Positions 1-10,607 of a stretch of DNA of 64,000 nt are shown here, piece after piece; the first letter of the stretch is position 1; every line of letters starts with the position of its first letter. The stretch is from Hymenopus coronatus. Taxonomy: Eukaryota; Arthropoda; Insecta; Mantodea; Hymenopodidae. Position numbers and translations under genes: made by a program. The stretch lies in NCBI GenBank assembly GCA_030762935.1, contig CM060895.1, forward strand, positions 78,748,001 through 78,812,000. Direction: 5' to 3'. The notes under the pieces are model-generated. The model was not told the origin of the DNA. It saw only the letters and a list, made by a program, of their open reading frames with translations, and searched no databases.

Positions 1-505
1 GACACTTCCAATCCCTTCGGTTCATTGTCCTGTGGCCTGTTCGTTTCCACCTTATTCCGAGTCTTCCATAGCAGTCTTTCGCGTCGCTCGACCAACAAGA
101 GAACCGTTTCTATTTGCTTTGTTATGTCCACCCTCGGTCAGTGACACTTCCAACCCCTTCGGTCCATTATCCTGTAGCCCGTACGCTTCGACTTGGACTC
201 AAATATCACGTCTTAATCCACGTCTTCCAGAGCAAGTGATTTCTCGTTGCTCGACCAACCACAGAACCGTTTCTATTTGCTTTGTTATGTCCACCCTCGG
301 GTAGTGGGACTTCCAACCCATTCGGTCCATTGTCCTGTAGCCCGTTTGTTTCCACATTGGACTCAAATATCACGTCTTAATCCAACGAGTCTTCCATAAA
401 TAGTGAATTCGCCTCGCTCGTCCAACAAGAGAACCATTTCTAGTTGCTTTGTGATGTCCACCCTCGGGCAGTACAACGTCCAACCCCTTCGGTTCATTGT
501 CCTTC
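1..505. repeat. Tandem array, ~165-base unit, cut by window edge
   Basis: About three units and the start of a fourth begin near 1, 143, 308 and 473. Each carries the same ordered blocks: an 'ACTTCCAACCC' start, 'TTCATTGTCCTGTAG', 'ACTCAAATATCACGTCTTAA', a 'GTCTTCCA' block, 'AACCGTTTCTATTTGCTTTG' and 'TGTCCACCCTCGG'. The first unit is shorter (142 bases) because it lacks the central block. Units differ by substitutions and small indels, so the array is not freshly expanded. Open frames through it are short and not maintained between units, so I read it as a satellite or minisatellite rather than a repeat protein. The array probably continues left of the window. Confidence 0.8.
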
Positions 506-965
506 CCTTAACGGTACTCTTCTACCTGCGTCGTGGCAAATTCTCCATTTGCACTCTTAGACGTGTTTTACATAATTTCTTCCCTGGCTATTTCCTGGTC
601 ATTTCCTCTTAATATAATTTGTGTCTTATGTTAGATATAATTTATATCTCCCTTTTAGAGACCTTTTAATCCCGCGACACGACACGTACTGACTCAAACA
701 GCAAAGGCCCCTGACTGACGACTTGTTGTAGCAATGACAGTACGATACGATGCCAACGTATCTCAGGACGGAGTGTTGCCAGCTGTATAGTTTCAACCGT
801 TCATTTGCGTTTTCGGCCTTATCTGCACGGTATACGGTTGGAATATTGAACCCAACGCAGTAAATACTGTTCTACGATATTAGTAAAATTAATTTTGAAA
901 TTAATCTCTTACTCCTTGGTGTTCCCTACACCATCTAAAAGACCTACTACCGATTCAGACAATTT
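506..965. other. No recognisable feature
   Basis: AT-rich single-copy-looking sequence between the tandem array and the first R copy. I see no gene, SINE or R homology here. Confidence 0.5.
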
Positions 966-1867
966 TTACTTTTTCTACACGTACTATGTACCTATATAGT
1001 ATATAGAGAAGGTATTGCAGTCCACCCAAAATTTTGATACCGAGATTTCACCGGAAATATAAGTTTTAGGGTCCCCTGTATCCAAAAAAAAGTATTTTCA
1101 GAAAAAGGTCCGTGCGTGTCCGTGTGTCAATGTGTCAATGTGTCCATTTGTTTTTGAACACGATAACTGAAAAAACGAAAAGTCGGTAAATTACCAAACT
1201 TGATTTTTAAGTTTAGTATCTTCCAGGGATGTGACATGAAGCTTTTGAGAAAAATTCCCCTGCCCCAAACTACCCTATAAATGGAAAAAATCGAAAATTT
1301 TGATTTTCTTAAAAATGGCTGTAACGATTTTTATAAAATCTCTTATGTTTCAGATATTCGTGTGACAAATAAAATGTATATCTCCAATTTTCTGAGAATA
1401 GCCTCTAAAGACATGTTTATTCTGGATGAGTTTTGTGGAAGTTTGCTTAACTAGTAAACCGTAAGAGATAGACAAAAACTTACCACACATAAAATGTAGA
1501 GCTCACTAAAGCACACAATTTTATTATATACATTTTCTTCAAGGAGTTGACCGTTTTTGAGATATTCCTTGTTATTAGTTTTAGCTTTAAAATACTTATA
1601 CTTTTCTCACACGGGAATTTGTCAACTACTGTCCATACAAACAAAAGTACTTCAATTGCATAGCAACCAGCTTTTAAAATATTTGACTCTCGATTTAGCC
1701 TAGTGTATTCTCTTATTTCCCTTCTGCTTACGAGGAAGAAGGTAATAAGGCTCTTACTGCCAAATTTTTCTCGACTAGCATTAAGTAAATAGAAAAATAA
1801 GATTTTTAATAATAACTTGTTACAGAGATGTAGAGAAAGTCATGTGAATGGAACACATCAGATTTTT
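966..1867 (+). repeat. R repeat, full-length copy
   Basis: Begins after a T5 run with the terminal hairpin arm and ends 'ACACATCAGA' followed by T5 and 'ACAAG'. All blocks are present in order: hairpin, 'CACCCAAAATTTTGATACCG', the TG-rich microsatellite near 1112-1150, the central 'AAATGGCTGTAACGATTTT' block, 'CTCTTATTTCCCTTCTGCTTA' equivalents, and 'TGTAGAGAAAGTCATGTGAA'. There is no coding frame across the copy. T5 on both sides fits a duplicated T-run target. The next R copy starts about 20 bases on in opposite orientation. Confidence 0.85.
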
Positions 1868-1888
1868 ACAAGTAGGCTGTATGGAATA

Positions 1889-2771
1889 AAAAAATCTGAT
1901 GTTTTACGCTCACATGACTTTCTTTAGCTGTAACAAACTTCTTAGAAAAGATTATTCTTCTTTCTACACCATGCTAATCGCAATAAGTATTAACACAATG
2001 TTCTTATTACTTAGTTCTTTATAAGTAGAAGAGAAGTAAACCAATGCACTATGCTAAAGTGATAGTCAAATGCTTTAAAATTTCGATATGTGATTGTCAT
2101 TGTAATTCGCTTCTTTGCTTAGCCAGGAGTAGAACAAAAGAAAGGCGGACACTTCCGGTCTGAAAAATATATAAGTATTTAAAATTTTAAACCAATAATG
2201 AGGAATATCTCAAAAACAGTCAACTTCACGAAAACAATGGATCTAAGCTAAATTCTGTGTTTTAACGAGATCTAAATTTTTTGTGTAGTAAGCTTTTGTC
2301 CGTCTCTTACACTTAACCAGTTATACAAAAATCATCCAGAATAAAGAAATCTTCATAGGCTATTCCTAGAAAATTCAAGATATACATTTTATTTTTCATG
2401 TAAGTATCTTTAATATACCAAATTTTCATCAAAATCGTTACAGCCATTTTTGAGGAAATCGAAATTTTCCAAAATTTTTCCATCTAAAAGATCTTTGGGG
2501 AGGGAGGGGTTTTCTTGAAAATTTTCATGTCACATCCTTGGAGCATACTGAATTGAAAACCAAGTTTGGTATTTAATGAACTTTACGTTTTGAGCTATGC
2601 TGCCCACAGTCTCAAACACACACATACACAGAAAACTTTTTCAAAAACAGTTTTTTTTTGATTCAGGTGGTCCTAAAACATGTATTTTCGTGAAATCGAA
2701 ATCGAATTTTTGGGTGCAATACAATACCTTCTCTATACACTATGTACATATTACTTGTAGAGAAAGTAAAA
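1889..2771 (-). repeat. R repeat, full-length inverted copy
   Basis: Starts 'AAAAATCTGATGTTTTACG' and ends 'TGTAGAGAAAGT' followed by A5. It is the mirror image of the copy at 966-1867, tail to tail across a ~20-base spacer. The CA microsatellite lies near 2612-2632. A 79-residue frame at 2597-2836 is only the microsatellite end of R read through and is not a gene. Confidence 0.85.
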
Positions 2772-4600
2772 ATGGCGCAACTTTGGTGGCACATTATTGC
2801 CATTGCAAGCTCTCCTCACGCCGAAAAAAACGATGAAACATGTAAAGAGAATTCCGTGGTACATCTGCCACAGATACATTAAACTGTCTCCGTGAATCAT
2901 AATGAAGGGTGATAATTGGAGGGTTGGGGGGGAGGGGTTGACAAAGAATGCCCAACATTGACACCACTTCCTCAGATGTGAAGATATCGCTAATTCAAGT
3001 GAAGCTGATGAGTTTTGGTGACGACTATTGACATTTTAAAACTCCTGTTTGTGATTTTTTTTTCAGTTTACTTACCTAAGATCCGGAATCGAATGCTCAT
3101 TTCGAGGATGTATTTATCTAATTAATTTAATATTAAAGAAAGGCCCTAAAATCGGCTTTACAGTCACTGGATAATTATAAAGCACTTTTGGGGAATAATT
3201 ATGGTGAGTGAATGTATATTATGTTTATTGACACATTTCACGTGGAATTTTATCTTTTTTAAATTAATATTTCCTTCATTTCTTACTTGTATAATGCGCA
3301 TTTTGAAATATTTTGTTAAAATTTGGCACTATACCGTTTTCTGTTCATAAACACAGTTCATTTTTCTGATTGTCGGAGGTTGGCATCATTGGAGTGGTGA
3401 ATTGGCTGTCTGGAGTCCCGGTAAATAGCCAGTGTAGATCGAAGTGGACATAGACTACAAGAGGGATTGCCTTATAAATTAATGACCCTGTATTACTAAG
3501 GACTGTATATAGTTATCAATGGAAACGGAGAGGAAATGAAAGTGCCGTAAAACTTTTCACTCAAAATTTTATCGCATCTGTACTTCGAAAACCAAGCCCC
3601 AGCCTTCCAAGTTAATTATATGAGCGGTATTGTCATTAAATAGTAATAAATCACCGTTATGATGTATTAAGCATCCCTCGGAACATTGCCTTTATCAAAT
3701 TCTGGCGGAAATATTAAAACGTCATTATCCTCTGAAACTTAAGATGAAATCCAATGCCCCCTCCACCACAAGGTCCGACCCTTATTACATCACTTTGCTC
3801 GGTACTGAGGAAGACATCGACTTTGCTGCACTTTCCTCTCTGAACCCACAGCCCCTTTTAGCAACTCGAAGCTTCTTTCTCCCTTAAGTGCTATATTAAG
3901 GTTCTTTAATCATTGGCATAAGGGGTAGAAACTTGCAGGAAATTAACGTTACTCTGTTACTATTCAGAAATTTTGGGGGAAGGGGGAGGAGAGACTTTAT
4001 CTCTGTGAATGGAGTGAACTACCAGGCTCCTTTCCAACCCATTTCCCGGGTGGGCCATCGCTTTTTGCGACTATGAGGGGCGAACTCCTTTACTTCGACG
4101 TTGCGAGCTTATGGTTCACTCTTTTAATAAAGAAACAAGATATTCTGGACAGAATCTCCAATCCCCTCTTCCTTTTCATCCAAAGTTTACATTCCTCTGG
4201 TTTTTCGTTATCTTGAAAGGCGCGCTACATTTCGGGCTCATGAGTAGATTATTTATTACGAGAAAAGGCAGTTATTCTAGCTTAACCTCCAACCTGAGGC
4301 CCATGAATTCTCTTCCCGAGGTCAGCTTTCTCTTGAAAAGTATTTTCTCTGCGGTTGGCGTTCTCTTCCTATTCACACAGTTTAATTCTCCCTTGTTCTT
4401 TATTTAGTTAAGTGCTCGAGGCCAATTTCGCTTCTTCGTGCGATATATGGGAAGTGCGTTTAAAACTGAATTTTTTCACTAAGGACGAAAAATGAATTTT
4501 CATGTTACCTCCAGCTTATTTGACTATTGTACAAGTATTCATTTCCACTCAAAATTCTGTAACAATACATAAATGTTACAAGGATCAGCACTATGTTCCC
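2772..4600. other. Intergenic stretch, no feature identified
   Basis: Mixed-composition DNA with short purine runs (for example near 2917-2938 and 3972-3995). It has no R homology, no SINE box pair and no convincing exon. A 98-residue frame at 4111-4407 has no family features I recognise and is probably chance. Confidence 0.5.
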
Positions 4601-5264
4601 TTTTTACTTTCTCTACACGCACTATGTAGTGTATAGAGAAAGTATTGTAATGCACCCAAATATCGATACCGATATTTTTCACCGGAAATACATGTTTTGG
4701 GTCCCCCTGAATCCAAACATGTTTTTTTTCTAGCAAAAGATCCGTATATGCGCGGGTGTATGTGTTTGTGTGCCTGGGGACAACATAGCCAAAAATGGAA
4801 AGACCGCTAAATGCCAAATGAGAAACGAAATGTAATTCTCAAATTTCCTGAGAGCCTCTGAAGACCTCTTCACTCTGAATGACTTTTGTATAACTGGCAA
4901 ACCGTAAGAGATATACAAAAATTACTACCCAAAAATGTAGATCTCACTAAAATACACAGTTTGTGTCATATACAATTTTTTTTGTAGAGTTAACAGAAAG
5001 ACATTTTTCTTCTCATTTGTTTATTCCTGTCAATCAAAGAGATTGGAATTTCAATTATTTCACATAGCGATCGGCTTTTATAGGACGAGACTATCGCTTT
5101 TGCTGTGCATTTTCCCTTGTACTTACAGGGAAGCTAGTAATAAGACTAATTCTGCTTATATTTATCATGATTAGCATGATGAAAATAACAGATTAATGTT
5201 TTGAGTAAAAGGTTTGTTTACCGAACATCTAGAGGACATTATTGAATGGACTGCATCAGATTTT
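4601..5264 (+). repeat. R repeat, internally deleted copy
   Basis: Starts T5-ACTTTCTCTACACG with the hairpin and the TG-rich block near 4745-4775. It jumps from just after 'GACAACATAGC' to the 'AATGTAATTCTCAAATTT' block, so the conserved palindrome and central block are missing. The 3' part is present and ends 'GCATCAGATTTT'. Confidence 0.8.
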
Positions 5265-5273
5265 CTCCCTTCT

Positions 5274-5385
5274 AGTTAAAAGGAACTAAGAAATCAGAAC
5301 AATTTATGCTAATGTTTGTCTCGATTGTCATGAAATAGATAGAAGAATAAGGTTTTTAACAATAGTTTGTTACAAAGATGTAGGG
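5274..5385 (+). repeat. R repeat, 3' fragment
   Basis: Repeats the late R block ('GCTAATGTTTGTCTCGATT', 'AGATAGAAGAATAAGGTTTTT', 'GTTACAAAGATGTAG') directly behind the previous copy. Either a partial tandem duplication or the remains of a second insertion. Confidence 0.65.
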
Positions 5386-6317
5386 TGAGACAGTAACTCT
5401 TCTATATCCGCGTAAATCATCGAAATTATGTAACTAACAATAAGATGTAAAAATAAGATGTATTGCGCAACGATTTGTATATCGATAGTGATCATTATAC
5501 TTAATTAAATAGATAGCCTTTGTATAGAGTAATGTCTTATTAATCATAGTAAGGGGAATAAGCTTTGCTTTAACCTTATTTTACTTGTGAATATTTGTAT
5601 TTTGTTAATATTTTACACGTTAGGGCGACAAGGTTTGAAACGTAGGTTTAACTGGAAATGCTCAGTTTTCCGTTATCAAGACCTTGATGTATTGTGAGTT
5701 GAGCTTTCAAAAGGAAACTTTCTAAAATGTTATTTACTGCCCTTCTTTTGTATAACGTTGAGTGACTTTAGGGAATAGAGGCATACGTACATGCAACCAA
5801 TAGCAAGAAGGGACGGTATTTATACAGAAAGGAAGCTAAGTTTAAAATCACAACCGTTTTGGGCAGCTCTTTGCCAGATTCCATGGGCGACACTGTGTCG
5901 GTCGCTGGAGCAAAATCGCGCCACATTGCTCACCGCGGTTGAAACCAAGAAGTCATGGTTTTGCTTTCCTCAGATTTATAATCATCACCCACATGTTTGC
6001 AGGTGTCACTTGGTTGTCAACGGTTAGGGTTTATTCAGTGTAATATGCAATTTTCTTCATTAATATTTACGAACCAGTGATCAGTGTTATTGTTCTTCAC
6101 TATCTTTTTGTATTTCCTTCTGTACCACGTCCTGTACCGAGTGATTCATGTTCGCCGATGAAGAGGAACCATCTGAGCTAAAACCGGAGCAGCAAAGACA
6201 TCAAAAGGTAGGGAAATGTCACTAAGTTCCACCCTAACCGGACCAACTGACCCACACAATAACGCCGACGCTACTTTGTCCTTTACCATTTAAGATAATA
6301 TTCAGGACAAGGTCGCA
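5386..6317. other. No recognisable feature
   Basis: Partly GC-richer DNA around 5790-6030 with a 78-residue frame. I recognise no domain, splice-flanked exon or repeat family. Confidence 0.4.
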
Positions 6318-6372
6318 AAATAGCTGTTGCAAGGGAAACTCATGTCAATGGAACACATTACATTTTTTTTTC
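6318..6372 (+). repeat. R repeat, 3' terminal scrap
   Basis: Only the last ~50 bases of R remain ('CTCATGTCAATGGAACACATT' equivalent followed by a T run). Confidence 0.6.
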
Positions 6373-7099
6373 TAGCTTAAATTCTTTAGCCTGTTGGTGA
6401 TGCCGGACGATGAATGAAACCGATGAAATGATGCTCTCGGGTCCATGGAGCTTACGGTTACTTGACATTCTCAGGAAAAGGAAAAACCCTGAAAAAGTCC
6501 TATCCGGGTAACTCCCCTAAGCGAGAGTCGAACTCATATTTTGTTTTGTTTATAAACACATGGCCAAAAGCTTTGTTTGCGCGCCATAGTCTCCGAAACG
6601 GAAAGGATGCGGATTGTAGATTATGTATGGACGAACGCGTGTTATATCTCAGGAGGCGTCATGATGAGGTACTGTGGCGTGACGTAATTATCCCTCTATC
6701 GGAACAGACTCGTTACGCAATTCTTAAGTTTGGAAAGCTAGAAAATTTTAGTTATTAAAATTGAAGGTATGCATTAAGCAATAAAAACGAATTTTACTTA
6801 TTATTCATACAATAAGGTTTGAAACTGAGATTATGTTCCTACCAAATTGAAGAGATATACACAATATTGCTTATAAATTTGTAGGAAAAATTAACACATA
6901 ATACTTAAAATTTAATAGTAAATAAACATATCTTACTTCAAGTGGCATTGTTGGCTTACTAATTGTATTGCATACTTTGTGTATCATTTTGCAAAAAAAT
7001 CATCATTTATTTGATGCATAAATATTGTATCCTTACATAAAATTATTTCGTTTAAATAACAACACTTTATGTATATATTACACAAATAACTTCTTCTTT
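6373..7099. other. No recognisable feature
   Basis: AT-rich sequence. A 98-residue frame at 6462-6758 lies in a slightly GC-richer patch but shows no family motif I recognise. Confidence 0.4.
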
Positions 7100-7260
7100 A
7101 TGTGCAGAGGCCTGTTCCATCACCAATAATTGATCCCACCATCGTTTTCTGGGTTTACCTTTGGATCCTTTTCCTCTTGGATTGTAAACAGGTGCTGCTT
7201 TAGTTATGATTCTATCTGACATTCGTTGTATAGGCAATCAGTTCGCTCAGTATGTTGCAG
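7100..7260 (-). pseudogene. LINE reverse-transcriptase ORF, C-terminal tail fragment
   Basis: Read on the minus strand, one frame gives a basic tail containing 'RMSDRIITKAAPVYNP', then 'RGKGSKGKPRKRWWDQL'. The 'GRPRKRW.D' pattern with preceding 'RMxDxRxxKxA' is typical of the extreme C terminus of endonuclease/reverse-transcriptase proteins of some non-LTR retrotransposons. Only about 50 codons survive, with no catalytic domain, and flanking frames are broken. The clade cannot be fixed from so little. Confidence 0.65.
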
Positions 7261-8208
7261 ACTCTGAGAAATAATATTTCCTCTGTACAGTTGCTATCCT
7301 CTCATGGAGGAGATTTCTGGTGAGACTGACAACTCAAAGCAAATGATCATTACACCTCTGTGTACCATCCCCAACAGAGAGGGATGGCTCTTCTGCTTCC
7401 AAGAACTATTTCTTAGAACCGTTAAGGAGTTTAGCCCTATTACCCGGAGTGTAGCAATCTTAACACCGATGAGGGGCCTCCTCTCCATCAGCTCACCGAC
7501 CCAGCTTGCCTTAGGAATTGGACACTTCAAGGTTCAATTGGGCTAAGCCACGCACATAATGAGGTGCAAGCGCAGACGTAACGCAGCATAAGCGCAACCG
7601 CGAAGGAAGACCATTTACAATACAGTCGTAAGCGTAATGCAAGAAATTGGCACGGATATCTAGAACAGTAAATCATATGCGGATATCCTAAGCATTCCGC
7701 AAGTTTCAAATTAAACAACATAATCACCAACATCATATAAGTAGGTTCACTAAATATTTTGTAAAAGAATAAACAGTTGATAAAAGTTACACACACACAA
7801 CTCACGCTCGTGGCAGTGTCGTCACAACAATTATTTTACCAAAATATTGAAAATAATACCAGCATGGAAACTTCAGAAAATGATACAGCTACACATTTTA
7901 TGTGTATTTAATGTGAAATATCTCGTTGCGCCTTACAATTTGTGAGAGTCAAGAAATGTAGAGTCTGAGTTTAAGTCGGCGTAAGTAAGGTGGGTTTCTA
8001 TCTCTAATTTTATTAAATATACGAGAGGACAAGGTATTGAAATAATTTTATTAATATTGAGTTTTATTAATTTAGCTATTTTGGCAGAAGTAAGTGTAAC
8101 AGCATATATGGTGGGTACAGCTATTAAATTAAAGCAAGATTCTCAAGAAAACTAACAGGGGATATGAGAAATGGCGCGGCACACAAAATAGAAGAGCATA
8201 TATGAACA
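7261..8208. other. Unassigned DNA including a balanced-composition block
   Basis: Positions 7294-7546 are GC-richer than their surroundings and open on both strands (78 and 80 residues). Overlapping frames on opposite strands in a repeat-rich setting suggest an unrecognised mobile element piece rather than a gene. The remainder is AT-rich without visible features. Confidence 0.35.
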
Positions 8209-8575
8209 GTAGTTGCCCTCCGCGGTGTTACCATGCTATCCTCTAAAACTCAAGATTGCAGGTTCAAACTTAGCAGAGGATGATAGGTTTTTTTTTCGGA
8301 CGCAAAAATCCTTAGCATGGTTTCTTTGGAAGGGAAATAAAGCCCCTGCACCATGTAATGTTTATTTACACGTAAAAGAACCCCATACCGCCATTTTTCG
8401 CGTCCACAGTGATTTCGTCCCACAGTGCCATCTATGGGCGACGAGTCGATTCATCGTCACCATGGCGCCTAACTGCAAACTCACAAACTATAAATACAAA
8501 TCCGATCAGGGAAACATCATAACGATGCCCTATGCTCCACTTGGGAGCCACAGGAAATTAACTAACTAGTAGGTA
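8209..8575 (+). repeat. SINE-B (tRNA-derived), variant tail
   Basis: The head is 'GCCCTCCGCGGTGTTACCAT', a slightly shortened A-box region, then 'GGTTCAAACTT' in the B-box position. The family body follows ('CGCAAAAATCCTTAGCATGG', 'GGAAGGGAAATAAAGCC', 'ACGTAAAAGAACCCC'). Its tail ('CCATCTATGGGCGACGAGTC', 'CGTCACCATGG') matches the copy at 60315-60640 and not those at 36789-37062 and 48718-49004. The 118-residue frame across it is non-functional. Confidence 0.75.
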
Positions 8576-9090
8576 AGGTAGGCACTGTAAAATCTTGCAT
8601 TGCGATCGTCTGCAGTTGAAGAGAAGGCACTGCATAGAAGAAGGAATGCAACATTCTTTCTCTGTGTACTCAATCTAAGGATAAACTTTGGAGTTTGCAA
8701 ATTCTTGTGATGCATTACACTGCGGAGCGTGATGCCTATCTCTATGTGAATGCTTACATTTAATAACATGGGTGTAAAGTCTTGCGCTTACATTTCATTG
8801 TGAATGGGATATTACTCGGCTTGGTAGGTCCACCACAGGCAGGCTGGAGCAGTTTTGCCATCTCTTTGTGATGAAAAGTGGCTCAAATGTCCGCCAAAGA
8901 AGCTATAAATTGCATCTATATCTATATTATTATATGTATGTAAATCATATTTAACACTATTTTTTCGCCTGATTCATCAATATATATTAAATTTGAATGT
9001 AATTTAACCAATTTATTTTTGTCATTTCAATGATTTTAACTTAAACGTTAGTCAAAGGAAACTAAAATAACCAGGAAAATCGTAATGCTT
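8576..9090. other. No recognisable feature
   Basis: AT-rich spacer between SINE-B and the nested R cluster. Confidence 0.4.
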
Positions 9091-9815
9091 AAAAAAAAAA
9101 AAGATCGCGTTCCACTCACATAACATTTTTAGCGGTTTTATTTACAAACTATTCTTATACAAGAATATTCTTTTATCTACATCATGGTAAATATACTATT
9201 AGATACATGTTAGCACATATGGTCGTATTACATGCTTCCTTGGAAACAAAGGAATGCAATAGGCTAAAGCGACAGTCAAATCTTTTAAAAGCTGGTCGCT
9301 ATGTGAAACAATTGAGAAAAGTTAAGTAGTTTAAAACTGAAACCACTAACAAGGAATATCCTGAAAACGGCGAACTCTACAAGAAAAACGTATACTACAC
9401 AAATCGTAGTTTTAACGAGCTCTACATTTTTGTGCAATAAGTTGTTGTCTACCTTTTACGGTTTACCGTTATGCAACATTTTACAAAATTCATTCAGAAT
9501 TAAAAGGTTTTCAGAACTTGTTCCAAGAAAATGCAATATAGGTATATGTATTTATTTATGTAAATATATTTAATACACGTTATTTCAATTAAAATCGTTA
9601 GAGCCATTTTTGGTAAAAACAAAATTTACAACAACAACAACAACAAAAATCGCATGTACAGAGTATGTTTGTGGTGGTGGGGGAATTTTCTTGAAAATCT
9701 TTGTGTGGCATTCTTGGAGGATACTAAACACAATAGCAAGTTTGGTGTGTAACGGTATATTTTTTTTAACTATGCTGTTCAGACACACACAAATAAAAGC
9801 CTTTTTCTAAAAAAA

Positions 9816-10569
9816 TCTAAATGTTCCATTCACATGACTTTCTCTACATCTCTGCAAGAAATTATTGTTAAAAACCTTATGCTTCTATTTACTTCATTCT
9901 AATCGAGACAAAATTAGCTTATTACTTGCTTCTTTGTATGTAGAAGAGAAATAAGTGAGTACCATAGTTTAAAGTGATAGTCGAAAGCTGGTTTCTATGT
10001 CACTGAATTTTCTTTGTTTGTATAAACGGGATTTGACAAATACCTGTATGAGAAAAGTATGTTTTTGAAAGCTGAAACCAAAAACAAAGAATATCTTAAA
10101 AACTATCAACTCCACGAAAAACATGTGTAAACATAAATTGTGAGTTTTAACGCGCTCTCCATTTTCTGTGTGGTAAGTTTTTGTCCATCTCTTACTGTTT
10201 AGCAGTTATGCAAAATTCTGTAAAGTTCATCCGGAATAAAGTTGTCTTCAGATGCTATTCCCAAAAAAATTTAAAACATGCATTTTATTGATGAGGTAAA
10301 TATCTTTAATATACAATATTTTAAACAAAATGTTAGTCATTTTTGAGAAAATCAAAATTTTCAGTAAAAGTTCCATATAAAGGGTAGTTTGGGGTGGGGG
10401 GATTTTCCTGAAAATCTTCGTGTCACATCCTTGCAAGATACCAATTTTAAATATCAAATTTGGTATTCAACGGTCTTTTAGTTTTTGTGCTAGACAGTCC
10501 ACAGACACACACGCACACACACAGATACACACGGACCTTTTTCAAAAAATGTGTACGTGTAGAGAAAGT
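9816..10569 (-). repeat. R repeat (inner copy) inserted in R
   Basis: Begins 'TCTAAATGTTCCATTCACAT' after an A7 run and ends 'GTGTAGAGAAAGT' before A5-TGG. Uninterrupted copies of R have a single short A run at this spot, so the A run is duplicated around the insert. The CA microsatellite is at 10502-10530. This copy is younger than the one it interrupts. Confidence 0.88.
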
Positions 10570-10607
10570 AAAAATGGATTTTTCGGACTCAGGGGACTTC
10601 AAACATA

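Noticed and set aside
966..1867. R as a satellite or host regulatory module
   Set aside because: Copies are dispersed, in both orientations, and interrupt a LINE, repeat E and other R copies, which indicates transposition.
966..1867. CRISPR-like or bacterial repeat system
   Set aside because: The sequence context is eukaryotic and repeats are long, dispersed and without regular spacers.
8213..8569. 118-residue open frame
   Set aside because: It lies entirely within a SINE-B copy; other copies do not keep the frame.
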